Below are positions 32,503 to 41,463 of a DNA stretch of 64,000 bases, one piece after another. The DNA lies in NCBI GenBank assembly GCA_000828975.1, contig AP014683.1:945520-1009519 (forward strand), in the 5' to 3' direction. The number at the start of each line of letters is the position of its first letter. Position 1 is the first letter of the stretch. Position numbers and translations under genes: made by a program. Origin of the DNA: Burkholderiales bacterium GJ-E10. Lineage in GTDB: Bacteria; Pseudomonadota; Gammaproteobacteria; Burkholderiales; Burkholderiaceae_F. Below the pieces are notes generated by a model that ran no database searches, had not been told where the DNA came from, and saw only the letters and a list, made by a program, of their open reading frames with translations.

Positions 32503-33630
32503 TTATACCTCGACATCCTGTCGCCGGAGGGCCCAGCGGACGTGCTCCCGGACCAGCGCGGATTCGTGGTCGGCCCGGGATCGCAAGGCGGTGACGGTCG
32601 CCGGGCCGGGCTGCGCATTGCCCAGGCCCACCGCGAGGTTGCGCAGCCAGCGTTCGTGGCCGATCCGCAGGATCGGGCTGCCGGCCAGCCGTTCGCGGAA
32701 TTGCGCCGGCGTCCAGGCGAACAGTTCGGCCAGGCCGGCCGAGTCGAGACCGTTGCGCACGTCGAAGTCCGGCAGGCCCGAGGCGCGGGCGTGGCGGTTC
32801 CACGGGCAGACGAGCTGGCAGTCGTCGCAGCCGTAGATGCGGTTGCCGATCGCGGGGCGCAGGTCCTCGGGGATCGCGCCCGGGTGCTCGATCGTCAGGT
32901 AGGAAATGCAGCGCCGGGCATCGAGCCGGTAGGGGCCGAGGATCGCACCGGTGGGGCAGGCGTCGATGCAGCGCACGCAGCGGCCGCAGTGGGAACGCTG
33001 CGGGGCATCGATCGGCAAGGGCAGGTCGGTCAGGATTTCGCCGAGGAAAAACATCGAACCGGCGTCGCGGGTCAGCAAGAGGGTGTGCTTGCCGCGCCAG
33101 CCGATACCGGCCTTGCGCGCGTACTCGACTTCGAGCAGCGGTGCGCTGTCGCAGTACGGCCGATAGGCCTCGCGGCCGATTTCCGCGGCGATCCGCCGGG
33201 CCAGTTCGCCGAGGCGCGAGCGCAGCACCTTGTGATAATCGCGCCCGCGGGCATAGACCGACACGACGGCGCTGCCGTCCCGGGCGGAATGGGCTGCTTC
33301 GCGCGCGCGCCAGTCGGGCGGGGTGTCGCGCGGGAGGTAGTCCAGCCGTGCGCTGATGACGCGCAGGGCGCCCGGTTGCAGCTGCCCGGGCGCGGCGCGC
33401 AGGCCGGCATGGCGTTCAAGGTAGGCCATCTCGCCGTGCATGCCGGCGCCGATCCAGGCGGCATAGCGTTGTGCCGCCTCGGCGACGTCCAGGTCGGCGA
33501 ATCCGACGGCGCCGAACCCGAGTTCCGCCCCCCAGCGGCGGATGCGATCGGCAAGAGCAGCCCATGGTTCGGGCGCTTGTTCTCCGACTGGCGCGTCGGC
33601 GAACTCGGTATGCTGGGCGTCATGGTTCAT
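32503..33630 (-). CDS. queG: epoxyqueuosine reductase
   Basis: A cobalamin- and [4Fe-4S]-dependent enzyme for the last step of queuosine synthesis in tRNA, 375 aa. Two cluster motifs are visible: CGRCVRCIDACPTGAI near 210-225 and CDDCQLVCPWNRHA near 260-273. The N-terminal region has GFADLDVAEAAQRYAAWI and the family's MAYLERH segment. It complements queF at 12371-12880. ATG 33630 lies only 11 bp from the divergent tsaE start, so each promoter must overlap the other gene. Confidence 0.95.
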   Translation of the reverse strand: MNHDAQHTEFADAPVGEQAPEPWAALADRIRRWGAELGFGAVGFADLDVAEAAQRYAAWIGAGMHGEMAYLERHAGLRAAPGQLQPGALRVISARLDYLPRDTPPDWRAREAAHSARDGSAVVSVYARGRDYHKVLRSRLGELARRIAAEIGREAYRPYCDSAPLLEVEYARKAGIGWRGKHTLLLTRDAGSMFFLGEILTDLPLPIDAPQRSHCGRCVRCIDACPTGAILGPYRLDARRCISYLTIEHPGAIPEDLRPAIGNRIYGCDDCQLVCPWNRHARASGLPDFDVRNGLDSAGLAELFAWTPAQFRERLAGSPILRIGHERWLRNLAVGLGNAQPGPATVTALRSRADHESALVREHVRWALRRQDVEV

Positions 33631-33641
33631 GGAGTGCGAGA

Positions 33642-34145
33642 TTGTCCCCCCTGATTCGTGTGTTGCGCGACGAAGCGGAAACCGTTGCGCTCGGTCACGC
33701 CTTGGCGGACACCGTGCTCGGGCTGGAAGACGAGATCGCGCGTTCGGGAGTCGGAATCGGCCTGCGCGGCGACCTCGGCGCCGGCAAGACCACGCTCGTT
33801 CGTGCGTTGTTGCGGCGGGCCGGCGTGACCGGCCGGGTGAAGAGTCCGACGTTTTCCCTACTTGAACTTTACGATGTTTCGAGATTACACTTCCATCACT
33901 TTGATTTTTATCGCCTAAAAACGCCCCAGGAGTTTGTCGATGGGGGGTTTTCGGAATGGTTCGGTCCCCGCAGCGTCTGTCTGGTCGAGTGGCCCGAGCG
34001 CGCGGGGGCGTTTCTGCCCCGACTGGATTGGGAAATTGGCCTGGAATTGCTGGATTCCGGGCGCCGCGCGGTGATCCGCGCCGATACGCCGATGGGGGAA
34101 ACATGCCAACATCGATTGACCGAGATCCTGGCGCGGAAGACGTAG
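33642..34145 (+). CDS. tsaE: tRNA threonylcarbamoyladenosine synthesis ATPase
   Basis: The P-loop ATPase of the TsaBDE complex that makes t6A37 in tRNA, 167 aa from TTG 33642. Walker A is RGDLGAGKTTLVRALL near 42-57, followed by KSPTFSLLELYD and the conserved HFDFYRL. TTG is chosen because GGAG lies 7 bases upstream and no ATG fits; GTG 33660 is an alternative. About 70 bases near 33858-33926 are strikingly AT-rich for this genome although they code for the conserved core. Its end overlaps amiC by 43 bases, the normal tsaE-amidase pairing. Confidence 0.9.
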   Translation: MSPLIRVLRDEAETVALGHALADTVLGLEDEIARSGVGIGLRGDLGAGKTTLVRALLRRAGVTGRVKSPTFSLLELYDVSRLHFHHFDFYRLKTPQEFVDGGFSEWFGPRSVCLVEWPERAGAFLPRLDWEIGLELLDSGRRAVIRADTPMGETCQHRLTEILARKT

Positions 34146-35506
34146 CGTCGGCGGTGGAACCAGGCGTCCCGCATTCGTCGACGCGCCGACGCCTGTTGCA
34201 GGGCGCCGTCGGTACCGTCGTGCTCGCGCTGACGCCGCATCTGGCGCGGGGCGCTTCGCTGCTGGCGGTGCGCGTCTGGCCGTCGGCCGAATACACCCGG
34301 GTCGCGATCGAGCACGACACGCCCCTGCGCTTCCACTACTTCCTGCTGCAGGACCGGTCGCCGCAGCGGCTGGTGGTGGACATCCGCGGCGTCGACTTCA
34401 CGCGGCGGTTCGCCGAGCAGATCCGGCAGGTCGATCCGCACGATCCGTTCATCGCCCGCATGCGGGTGGGCCAGTACCGTCCGGGCGTCGTCCGCCTCGT
34501 CGTCGAACTCAAGGCGGCGGTGAATCCGCAGGTGTTTTCGCTGGCGCCCGCCGGGCCGTATCGCAACCGGTTGGTGCTGGATCTCTATCCGGCGAACGCC
34601 GGCGATCCGCTGTTGCCACTGCTGCGTGCGCGGGGCGAGGCGCCGGCTCCGTCGGCGGAACCCGTGGCGGATTCCCGACCGGCGCCGAGCCGGTCCGAGC
34701 CGCCCGAGGAGCGCCCGGTGATCGACACGGTCGCGCAGCCGCCCGAGGAAACGGCCGACGCGGCCCCTTCGCTGCGCCGCCGCGGTCCGCGCGCGCGGCG
34801 GCCGCTCGTCATCGCGGTCGACCCCGGTCACGGCGGCGAGGATCCGGGCGCGGTGGGGCACCACGGCCATTATGAAAAGACGGTGGTGCTCTCGGTGGCG
34901 CACCACCTCACCAGCCTGATCGGATCGCACACGGACTATCGCGTCCTGATGACGCGGGAGTCCGACTACTTCGTGCCGCTGGGGATGCGGGTCTACAAGG
35001 CGCGGCGCGCGCGGGCGGATCTGTTCGTCTCCATCCATGCGGATGCCTGGATCCATCCCGATGCGCGGGGATCGTCGGTGTTCGCGCTCTCGGAACGCGG
35101 CGCCAGCAGTGCGGCGGCGGCGGAACTGGCGCGGGAGCAGAACGAATCCGACCGCATCGGTGGCGTCGGCACCGGCCGCGGCGATCCGCAGGTCTCGCAG
35201 GTGGTGCTGGACTTGTCGACGTCGGCGCAGATCAGCGACAGCCTGCGCTTCGGCGATGCCGTGCTCAACGAACTCGGCTCCATCAACCGCCTGCACCGCG
35301 GCTACGTCGAACAGGCCGGGTTCGCGGTGCTGAAGGCGCCCGACATCCCGTCGATCCTGGTCGAGACCGCGTTCATCAGCAACCCGGAAGAGGAGGCGCG
35401 CCTGATCGAGCAAGGCTATCAGCGCCGTCTCGCGCGTGCGATCTTTGGCGGCATCCGGGAATACCTCGCGAAAAACCCGCCGCAGGACGGCGTGCCGCTG
35501 GTCTGA
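34103..35506 (+). CDS. amiC: N-acetylmuramoyl-L-alanine amidase, AmiC-like
   Basis: A septal peptidoglycan amidase of 467 aa. The N-terminus has a twin-arginine motif (STRRRLLQGAVGTVVLALTP), so export by Tat is expected, as for AmiC. An AMIN domain covers about 50-165 (septal targeting), a Pro/Glu-rich linker follows, and the zinc amidase_3 domain runs from about 235 (AVDPGHGGEDPGAVG) through SIHADA and to LVETAFISNPEEE. It splits daughter cell walls. ATG 34103 gives the complete Tat signal. It is cotranscribed with tsaE. Confidence 0.94.
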   Translation: MPTSIDRDPGAEDVASAVEPGVPHSSTRRRLLQGAVGTVVLALTPHLARGASLLAVRVWPSAEYTRVAIEHDTPLRFHYFLLQDRSPQRLVVDIRGVDFTRRFAEQIRQVDPHDPFIARMRVGQYRPGVVRLVVELKAAVNPQVFSLAPAGPYRNRLVLDLYPANAGDPLLPLLRARGEAPAPSAEPVADSRPAPSRSEPPEERPVIDTVAQPPEETADAAPSLRRRGPRARRPLVIAVDPGHGGEDPGAVGHHGHYEKTVVLSVAHHLTSLIGSHTDYRVLMTRESDYFVPLGMRVYKARRARADLFVSIHADAWIHPDARGSSVFALSERGASSAAAAELAREQNESDRIGGVGTGRGDPQVSQVVLDLSTSAQISDSLRFGDAVLNELGSINRLHRGYVEQAGFAVLKAPDIPSILVETAFISNPEEEARLIEQGYQRRLARAIFGGIREYLAKNPPQDGVPLV

Positions 35507-35554
35507 GCCTGCGCGGGGTGCGGGGGCGATCCGCGGAACAAAACGAAATTTGCA

Positions 35555-35560
35555 TACAAT
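35555..35560 (+). promoter_or_regulatory. -10 box upstream of the PsiF-repeat gene
   Basis: TACAAT, 5 of 6 matches, preceded by TGCA (extended-10-like). No good -35 is present. It would give a leader of about 75 nt before the ATG at 35642. Confidence 0.3.
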
Positions 35561-35641
35561 CCCCGACCGGCCGGCTGCAAACGCGCTTGCCGTTGCGGAA
35601 CGCAACGATTCGAAGATCCATAACGTGAGGAGAGGACGTCG

Positions 35642-35992
35642 ATGAAGAAGACCCTGATTTCGCTTGCCTTGTGTTCCGCCGCGCTGGGGCTCGCCGTGAC
35701 GGCGGTTCCGGCGCAGGCTGCCAATGCGCAAACCCACCGCATGACGGAGTGCAGCGGCAATGCCAAGGCCAAGCACCTGCACGGCGCGGCGCGCAAGCAG
35801 TTCATGAAGTCCTGCCTGAGCGCGAAGAAGGCGGGCGCCAAGGATGCGCACAAGCATCATGCCAAGGCCGGGATGAACGCCCAGCAGCAGAAGATGGTGT
35901 CGTGCAACGCGAGCGCGAAGTCGAAGGGGTTGAAGGGCGACGCGCGCAAGCATTTCATGAAGATGTGCCTGCGCGGCAAGAAGCACGGGTGA
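35642..35992 (+). CDS. PsiF-repeat periplasmic protein
   Basis: A 116-residue exported protein: signal peptide MKKTLISLALCSAALGLAVT with cleavage after AQA near 26, then two PsiF repeats (MTECSGNAKAKHLHGAARKQ and MVSCNASAKSKGLKGDARKH), each with two Cys and a basic G-x-x-R-K-x-F-M-K-x-C core. E. coli PsiF is phosphate-starvation induced, but the function of the family is unknown. AGGAGAGG precedes the ATG. Confidence 0.88.
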   Translation: MKKTLISLALCSAALGLAVTAVPAQAANAQTHRMTECSGNAKAKHLHGAARKQFMKSCLSAKKAGAKDAHKHHAKAGMNAQQQKMVSCNASAKSKGLKGDARKHFMKMCLRGKKHG

Positions 35993-36132
35993 TTTCCCCC
36001 GGGGGCCGGGCCCGCGCACCGTCGGGCGTGAACTTTTCCGGCCCCCCGCTGCCCAAATCGACGCCTTCCCTGCATTGTGAAAGAATCCGCGCTGTGCGGG
36101 TCGTTGCCGCACGGAACGGAAAGGAGTGATGT

Positions 36133-36786
36133 ATGCCCACGTTCGTCACTGGGGCTTATGCCCGGAGCCAGACCGGGGTTTCGAAGCTGGTCAAGAACAC
36201 CTATACGCTGCTGTCGGCGACGCTGTTCATCACCGCCGGGGTGGCCTGGGAGTCGGTGGGCCTGCACCTGAGCGGCGGTGCCTATCTCGTTGCGATGATC
36301 GCGAGCTTCGCGATGATTTTCGCAGTGTTCCGCACGCGCAATTCGGCGATGGGGCTGGTTTCGCTGGTCGGGTTCGCCGGCCTGCAGGGGGTCTGCCTCG
36401 GGCCGCTGATCTCGATGTATCTCCGCACGCCCGGCGGCAGCGCGACGGTTGCGACGGCGGCATTCCTCACGGGTGCGGTGTTCCTCGCCTTGTCGGCCTA
36501 CGTCCACGTGACGAAGAAGGATTTCAGCGCCTGGTCCGGGATGCTGTTCGCCGGCCTGATGGTCGTCGTGGTGTCGAGCCTCATCGGCCTGTTCGTGTCG
36601 TCGAGCGCCTACCAGCTGACGGTTGCCGCGCTCTCGGCGATGGTGTTTTCCGGGTACATCCTGTTCGATACGTCGCGCATCGTGCTGGGGGGCGAGACCA
36701 ACTACATCCTCGCCACGCTGCAACTGTATCTGGACATCCTGAACCTCTTCCTGAGCCTGCTGCGCCTGTTGAGCGACCGGCGCTGA
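36133..36786 (+). CDS. Bax inhibitor-1/YccA family membrane protein
   Basis: A 217-residue integral membrane protein with seven hydrophobic segments from about residue 25. It has the family loop SGMLFAGLMVVVVSSLIGLF and the terminal signature GYILFDTSRIVLGGETNYILATLQLYLDIL with the paired Asp residues seen in pH-sensing BI-1 proteins. YccA in E. coli modulates the FtsH protease. It is followed 10 bases later by the NRAMP gene, probably in one operon. Confidence 0.92.
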   Translation: MPTFVTGAYARSQTGVSKLVKNTYTLLSATLFITAGVAWESVGLHLSGGAYLVAMIASFAMIFAVFRTRNSAMGLVSLVGFAGLQGVCLGPLISMYLRTPGGSATVATAAFLTGAVFLALSAYVHVTKKDFSAWSGMLFAGLMVVVVSSLIGLFVSSSAYQLTVAALSAMVFSGYILFDTSRIVLGGETNYILATLQLYLDILNLFLSLLRLLSDRR

Positions 36787-36796
36787 ACGGGCCCTC

Positions 36797-38053
36797 ATGG
36801 AGGAACGTCCTGCGGTAGCGGGAGCGGTGAAACGGCTCCCGCTGCGCTGGCTGCTTTCCATCGCCGTCTGGGGGCCGGGCCTGCTGGTGATGCTGGCCGA
36901 CACCGACCCGGGCAACATCGTCACCGCAGCGCAGAGCGGGTCGAAGTGGGGCTATCACCTGCTTCCTCTGCTGGTCGCGCTGATTCCGTTGCTGTACATG
37001 GTGCAGGAATTGACGGTGCGTCTGGGGATCTTCACCGGGCGCGGCCACGGCGAACTGATCCGGGAGAAGTTCGGTCCCGGCTGGGCATGGTTCGCCGTGC
37101 TCGGGTTGACGGTTGCTGCCGTAGGCTCGATGGTGACGGAATTCACCGGGGTGGCCGGGGTGGGCGAGATGTACGGCGTTTCCCGCAGCATCACGCTGCC
37201 CAGCGCGGCGGCGGTACTGATGGCCATCGTGCTGAGCGGTTCCTATCAGCGGATGGAGCGTGCGACGCTGCTGATCGGGCTCTTCGAACTGGCGTTTTTC
37301 GTCGTGGCGGGGGTTTCACACCCCGACTTCGCGAAGATCGCCCGCAGCGTCACCGATCTGCCGCTCGGCAATCACGAATTCCTGTTCCTTGCCGCGGCCT
37401 TGATCGGGGCGAGCTTCAATCCCTGGATGATTTTTTATCAGCAATCGGCCGTCGCCGACAAGCGGCTCACGCCTGAACAGTATCCCGCCGCGCGCTGGGA
37501 TACGGCGATCGGCGCCGTGCTGACGCAACTGCTGACCGGTGCGGTGCTGATCGCCGCCGCGACCACTCTGGGCGGGAAACACCCGGTGCCGCTGGATTCC
37601 GTGGGCGACGTGAGCCGTGCGCTCACGCCGATCCTCGGGCGTGAGGCCGGCCGGCTGATCTTCAGCATCGGCGTACTCGGGGCGGCGATGGTCGCGGCGA
37701 TCGTCGCCTCGCAGGCGTTTTCCTGGGGCATCGGCGAGGCGGCGGGGTATCGCCGTTCGCTCGAGTCGCGGGCCAAGCCGGCGCTGTGGTTCCACGTCGT
37801 GTATGTCGTCTGTGTGGCGGGCAGTGCGCTGCTCGTCTGGGCGAGCACGGACCTCGTGTGGCTGACGGTTGCGGCGCAGGTGGTCAACACTTTCATGCTG
37901 CCCATGCTCATCGGCTTCCTGGTCGTGCTGGCACGACGCAGCCTGCCCGACGCGCAACGCCTGCAGGGCGGCTATCTCGCGGTGCTGCTGGCGGCGTCGG
38001 CGGCGACCTGCATCATCGGGTTCGTCGGCGGGTTGTCGGGACTCTGGGGCTAG
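36797..38053 (+). CDS. divergent NRAMP-family divalent metal transporter
   Basis: A 418-residue polytopic transporter with about 11 hydrophobic segments. The TM1 metal motif is kept (ADTDPGNIVTA; D37, N40). The TM6 motif, normally A-x-x-Met-Pro-His, reads GASFNPWMIFYQQSA: Met and His are replaced by Asn208 and Trp210. Loss of the Met is known from NRAMP relatives that carry Mg or Al instead of transition metals, so the substrate may differ from Mn/Fe. Other family features (GVAGVGEMYGVS TM3 region) are present. ATG 36797 has CATGGAGGAACG around it, with the ATG inside. Confidence 0.85.
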   Translation: MEERPAVAGAVKRLPLRWLLSIAVWGPGLLVMLADTDPGNIVTAAQSGSKWGYHLLPLLVALIPLLYMVQELTVRLGIFTGRGHGELIREKFGPGWAWFAVLGLTVAAVGSMVTEFTGVAGVGEMYGVSRSITLPSAAAVLMAIVLSGSYQRMERATLLIGLFELAFFVVAGVSHPDFAKIARSVTDLPLGNHEFLFLAAALIGASFNPWMIFYQQSAVADKRLTPEQYPAARWDTAIGAVLTQLLTGAVLIAAATTLGGKHPVPLDSVGDVSRALTPILGREAGRLIFSIGVLGAAMVAAIVASQAFSWGIGEAAGYRRSLESRAKPALWFHVVYVVCVAGSALLVWASTDLVWLTVAAQVVNTFMLPMLIGFLVVLARRSLPDAQRLQGGYLAVLLAASAATCIIGFVGGLSGLWG

Positions 38054-38160
38054 TGTCCTGACGCAAGCCTGTCCCATCGGTACGGGATTCCTGTCAGACG
38101 TCCGACAGGGGAATGCGCTACGCTCGATCGCGTTGCCATATCGAGTGGAGTGATGCCGCG

Positions 38161-40548
38161 ATGACGTCCGCGAACCAGGCTGCAATCACCGACGAAGAAC
38201 TGCACGCGATCGACCGCTACTGGCGCGCGGCGAACTACCTGTCCGTCGGCCAGATCTACCTGCTCGACAATCCGCTGCTGCGCGAGCCCCTGCGCGCCGA
38301 ACACGTCAAGCCGCGGCTGCTCGGGCATTGGGGCACCACCCCCGGGCTGAACTTCCTGTACGCGCACTGCAACCGCATCATCCGCCAGCGCGACACCAAC
38401 ATGATCTTCGTCACCGGGCCGGGCCACGGCGGGCCGGCGCTGGTTGCCAACACCTACCTCGAAGGAACGTACAGCGAGATCTATCCCAACGTGCCGCGCA
38501 ATGCCGACGGCATGCGCCGGCTGTTCCGGCAGTTCTCGTTCCCCGGTGGCGTGCCCAGCCACGTCGCCCCGGAAACGCCCGGTTCGATCCATGAGGGCGG
38601 CGAACTCGGCTATGCGATCGCGCATGCCTACGGTGCCGCGTTCGACAATCCCGACCTGGTCGTCTGCTGCGTGGTCGGCGACGGCGAAGCGGAGACCGGG
38701 CCGGCGGCGACGGCCTGGCACTCGAACAAGTTCCTCAACCCCGCGACCGACGGCGCGGTGCTGCCGATCCTGCACCTGAACGGCTACAAGATCGCCAATC
38801 CGACCGTGCTTGCGCGCATCAGTCGCGAAGAACTCGAGAGCCTCTTCCGGGGCTACGGCTACGAGCCGTTCTTCGTCGAAGGCTCGGATCCGGCGACGAT
38901 GCACCGCCTGATGGCGGACACCCTGGATCGCGTCATGGATGCGATCGCGGCGATCCAGCATGCGGCCCGCGCATCGGCCGGCACGCGAGGCGCGGTGCTC
39001 CGCCCCCGCTGGCCGATGATCATCTTCATCACCCCGAAGGGCTGGACCGGGCCGGCGGAGGTCGACGGCCTGAAGACCGAGGGCTCCTGGCGCGCGCATC
39101 AGGTGCCGATCCCGGAGGCGGCTGCCAACCCGGCCCATCGTGCGCAACTCGAATCCTGGATGAAGCGGTACATGCCCGAGGACCTGTTCGACGGCGATGG
39201 GGCGTTGCGGCCCGAACTGGCCGCGCTCGCGCCCCAGGGCAATCGCCGGATGGGTGCGAATCCGCACGCCAACGGCGGCCTGCTGCTGCGGGATCTGGAC
39301 CTGCCGGATTTTCGCGACTATGCGGTGGCGGTGCCGTCCCCGGGCTGCGTCACCGCCGAGGCGACACGCGTGATGGGCCAGTTGCTGCGCGACATCGTGA
39401 AGCGCGACCGGATCCGCCACTTCCGCATCGTCGGACCCGACGAAACGGCGTCGAACCGCCTGAATGCGGTGTTCGACGCCACCGACCGCACCTGGGTGGC
39501 GGAGACGCTGCGCGACGACGACCATCTCGCGCCGGACGGACGGGTCATGGAAATCCTGAGCGAGCACACCTGCCAGGGCTGGCTGGAGGGCTATCTGCTC
39601 ACCGGCCGGCACGGCCTGTTCTCCTGCTACGAAGCGTTCATCCACATCGTCGATTCGATGGTCAACCAGCACGCCAAATGGCTCAAGGTGACGACCCGCG
39701 AACTGCCCTGGCGCCGGCCCATCGCCTCGCTCAACTACCTGCTGACCTCGCACGTCTGGCGCCAGGACCACAACGGCTTTTCGCATCAGGATCCGGGCTT
39801 CATCGACCATGTCGTGAACAAGAAGGCGGACATCATCCGCGTGTATTTGCCGCCGGACGCCAATTCGCTGCTCTACGTCACCGACCGGTGCCTGCGCAGC
39901 CGCAACCGGATCAACGTCATCGTGGCGGGCAAGCAGCCGCAGGAGCAGTGGCTGGACATGCCGGCGGCGATCAAGCATTGCACCGCGGGCATCGGCATCT
40001 GGGACTGGGCGAGCAACGACCAGGGCTCGGAACCCGACATCGTCATGGCGTGCGCCGGCGACGTGCCCACCCTGGAGACGCTGGCGGCGGTGACGCTGTT
40101 GCGCCGGCATCTCCCGCAGTTGCGCATCCGGGTGGTGAACGTCGTGGATCTCATGGTGCTGCAACCCAAGGAGGAACACCCGGACGGCCTCGACGATCGC
40201 GAGTTCGAGACGATCTTCACCGCCGATCGGCCGATCGTGTTCGCCTACCACGGCTATCCCTGGCTGATCCATCGCCTCACCTACCGGCGCCCCGGACAGC
40301 ACCGGCTGCACGCGCGCGGCTACAAGGAAGAGGGGACGACGACGACGCCGTTCGACATGGTGGTGCGCAACGATCTGGACCGCTATCACCTCGCGATCGA
40401 CGCGATCGACCGCGTGCCGCGCCTGGGTGCCGCGGCGGCCTATGCCAAGCAGGCCTTCCGCGACAAACTGACCGAGCATCGACAGTACATCGTCGAGCAT
40501 GGCATCGACATGCCGGAGATCACCGGCTGGAAGTGGGAGCGTTGTTGA
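38161..40548 (+). CDS. xfp: phosphoketolase
   Basis: A thiamine-diphosphate enzyme of 795 aa that cleaves xylulose-5-phosphate and/or fructose-6-phosphate to acetyl phosphate and an aldose phosphate. Signatures: [20 protein letters not shown] near 89-108 and [19 protein letters not shown] (ThDP-binding) near 175-193. Full length with the C-terminal TKL domain ([20 protein letters not shown]). It gives an acetyl-phosphate shunt. No acetate kinase is adjacent. ATG 38161 is chosen on family length. Confidence 0.95.
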   Translation: MTSANQAAITDEELHAIDRYWRAANYLSVGQIYLLDNPLLREPLRAEHVKPRLLGHWGTTPGLNFLYAHCNRIIRQRDTNMIFVTGPGHGGPALVANTYLEGTYSEIYPNVPRNADGMRRLFRQFSFPGGVPSHVAPETPGSIHEGGELGYAIAHAYGAAFDNPDLVVCCVVGDGEAETGPAATAWHSNKFLNPATDGAVLPILHLNGYKIANPTVLARISREELESLFRGYGYEPFFVEGSDPATMHRLMADTLDRVMDAIAAIQHAARASAGTRGAVLRPRWPMIIFITPKGWTGPAEVDGLKTEGSWRAHQVPIPEAAANPAHRAQLESWMKRYMPEDLFDGDGALRPELAALAPQGNRRMGANPHANGGLLLRDLDLPDFRDYAVAVPSPGCVTAEATRVMGQLLRDIVKRDRIRHFRIVGPDETASNRLNAVFDATDRTWVAETLRDDDHLAPDGRVMEILSEHTCQGWLEGYLLTGRHGLFSCYEAFIHIVDSMVNQHAKWLKVTTRELPWRRPIASLNYLLTSHVWRQDHNGFSHQDPGFIDHVVNKKADIIRVYLPPDANSLLYVTDRCLRSRNRINVIVAGKQPQEQWLDMPAAIKHCTAGIGIWDWASNDQGSEPDIVMACAGDVPTLETLAAVTLLRRHLPQLRIRVVNVVDLMVLQPKEEHPDGLDDREFETIFTADRPIVFAYHGYPWLIHRLTYRRPGQHRLHARGYKEEGTTTTPFDMVVRNDLDRYHLAIDAIDRVPRLGAAAAYAKQAFRDKLTEHRQYIVEHGIDMPEITGWKWERC

Positions 40549-40691
40549 GGTGAAACAGGTCGTCGGGTCCACTTTGCCGGGGTTTCCTGGGTATCATTGA
40601 TCCAGGATCATTCCGTCGCGAATGGGCAGGTTTCCGCTGCCGGGGTTGCATGATCGACCGGCAGCGCAGTTTTCACGGACAAGAAAGGAAC

Positions 40692-41366
40692 ATGATGAAC
40701 ATGCAGACGAAGATGGGGATGGGGGCACTGGTTTTCGCGGTGGCGGCATCGGCCGCGACGGTGGCTTCGGCACAGGGCATGAATGCGCCGACGGCGAGCA
40801 ACGCCGGGTACTGGGGCGATTCCGGCAGCACCGTGGTGCGCGATCCCTACGGCCTGTGCTGGCACAGCGGCTCCTATTCGGACAGCGATGCGCTGATCGG
40901 TTGCGATCGTACGGCGCCGCCCCCGGCGGCTCCGAAGCCGGCGCCGAAGCCGATGGCCAAGGCGGCGCCCGCACCGGCTCCGGTGGTCACCAAGCCGGCG
41001 GTGCTGGAGCGCGTCACCTTCGGCTCTGACGCATTGTTCGCCTTCGACCACTACAACCTCAAACCCGCCGCCCGCGCGCGGCTCGACGCGCTGGTGCAGC
41101 GGATGCACGGCGCCCGGATCAATGCGATCCATGTCGTCGGCTATACCGACAGCATCGGCACCGAGAAGTACAACCAGAAGCTCTCCGAGCGACGTGCCAA
41201 CTCGGTCCGCAACTACCTGATCCAGGACGGCGTGCCGGCGGACATCATCACGGCCGAAGGCCGCGGCAAGCATGATTTCGTCGCCAGCAACAAGACGGCG
41301 GCCGGGCGCGCGAAGAATCGCCGCGTCGAGGTCGAGGTCGACGGCTCGCGGACCGTGATGCGCTGA
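40692..41366 (+). CDS. OmpA-family outer-membrane/peptidoglycan protein
   Basis: A 224-residue protein with a signal peptide ending ATVASAQG, a Cys-bearing N-terminal segment (WGDSGSTVVRDPYGLCWHSG, typical of betaproteobacterial OmpA-like proteins), an Ala/Pro/Lys linker, and a C-terminal OmpA domain (LFAFDHYNLKPAARARLDAL; GYTDSIGTEKYNQKLSERRA; NRRVEVEV) that binds peptidoglycan. AAAGGAAC precedes ATG 40692; further Met codons follow. A strong terminator comes after it. Confidence 0.93.
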   Translation: MMNMQTKMGMGALVFAVAASAATVASAQGMNAPTASNAGYWGDSGSTVVRDPYGLCWHSGSYSDSDALIGCDRTAPPPAAPKPAPKPMAKAAPAPAPVVTKPAVLERVTFGSDALFAFDHYNLKPAARARLDALVQRMHGARINAIHVVGYTDSIGTEKYNQKLSERRANSVRNYLIQDGVPADIITAEGRGKHDFVASNKTAAGRAKNRRVEVEVDGSRTVMR

Positions 41367-41402
41367 GCGAGGTGTGTGTTTGCGCTTCGGTGCACGACAC
41401 GC

Positions 41403-41438
41403 AACCCCCGGTTCCGGAATACGGGATCGGGGGTTTTT
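41403..41438 (+). terminator. intrinsic terminator of the OmpA-like gene
   Basis: AACCCCCG (41403-41410) pairs with CGGGGGTT (41428-41435), with further inner pairing, followed by a T-run (41434-41438). Confidence 0.85.
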
Positions 41439-41463
41439 CATTGTGGGCGCGCAGGATGAAGGC

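Noticed and set aside
36003-36051. A terminator after the PsiF-repeat gene
   Set aside because: GGGGGCCGG and CCGGCCCCC can pair, but the loop is about 30 nt and there is no T-run.
38050-40572. An 840-codon frame antisense to phosphoketolase
   Set aside because: A GC-rich shadow of a certain gene; no family-like motifs.
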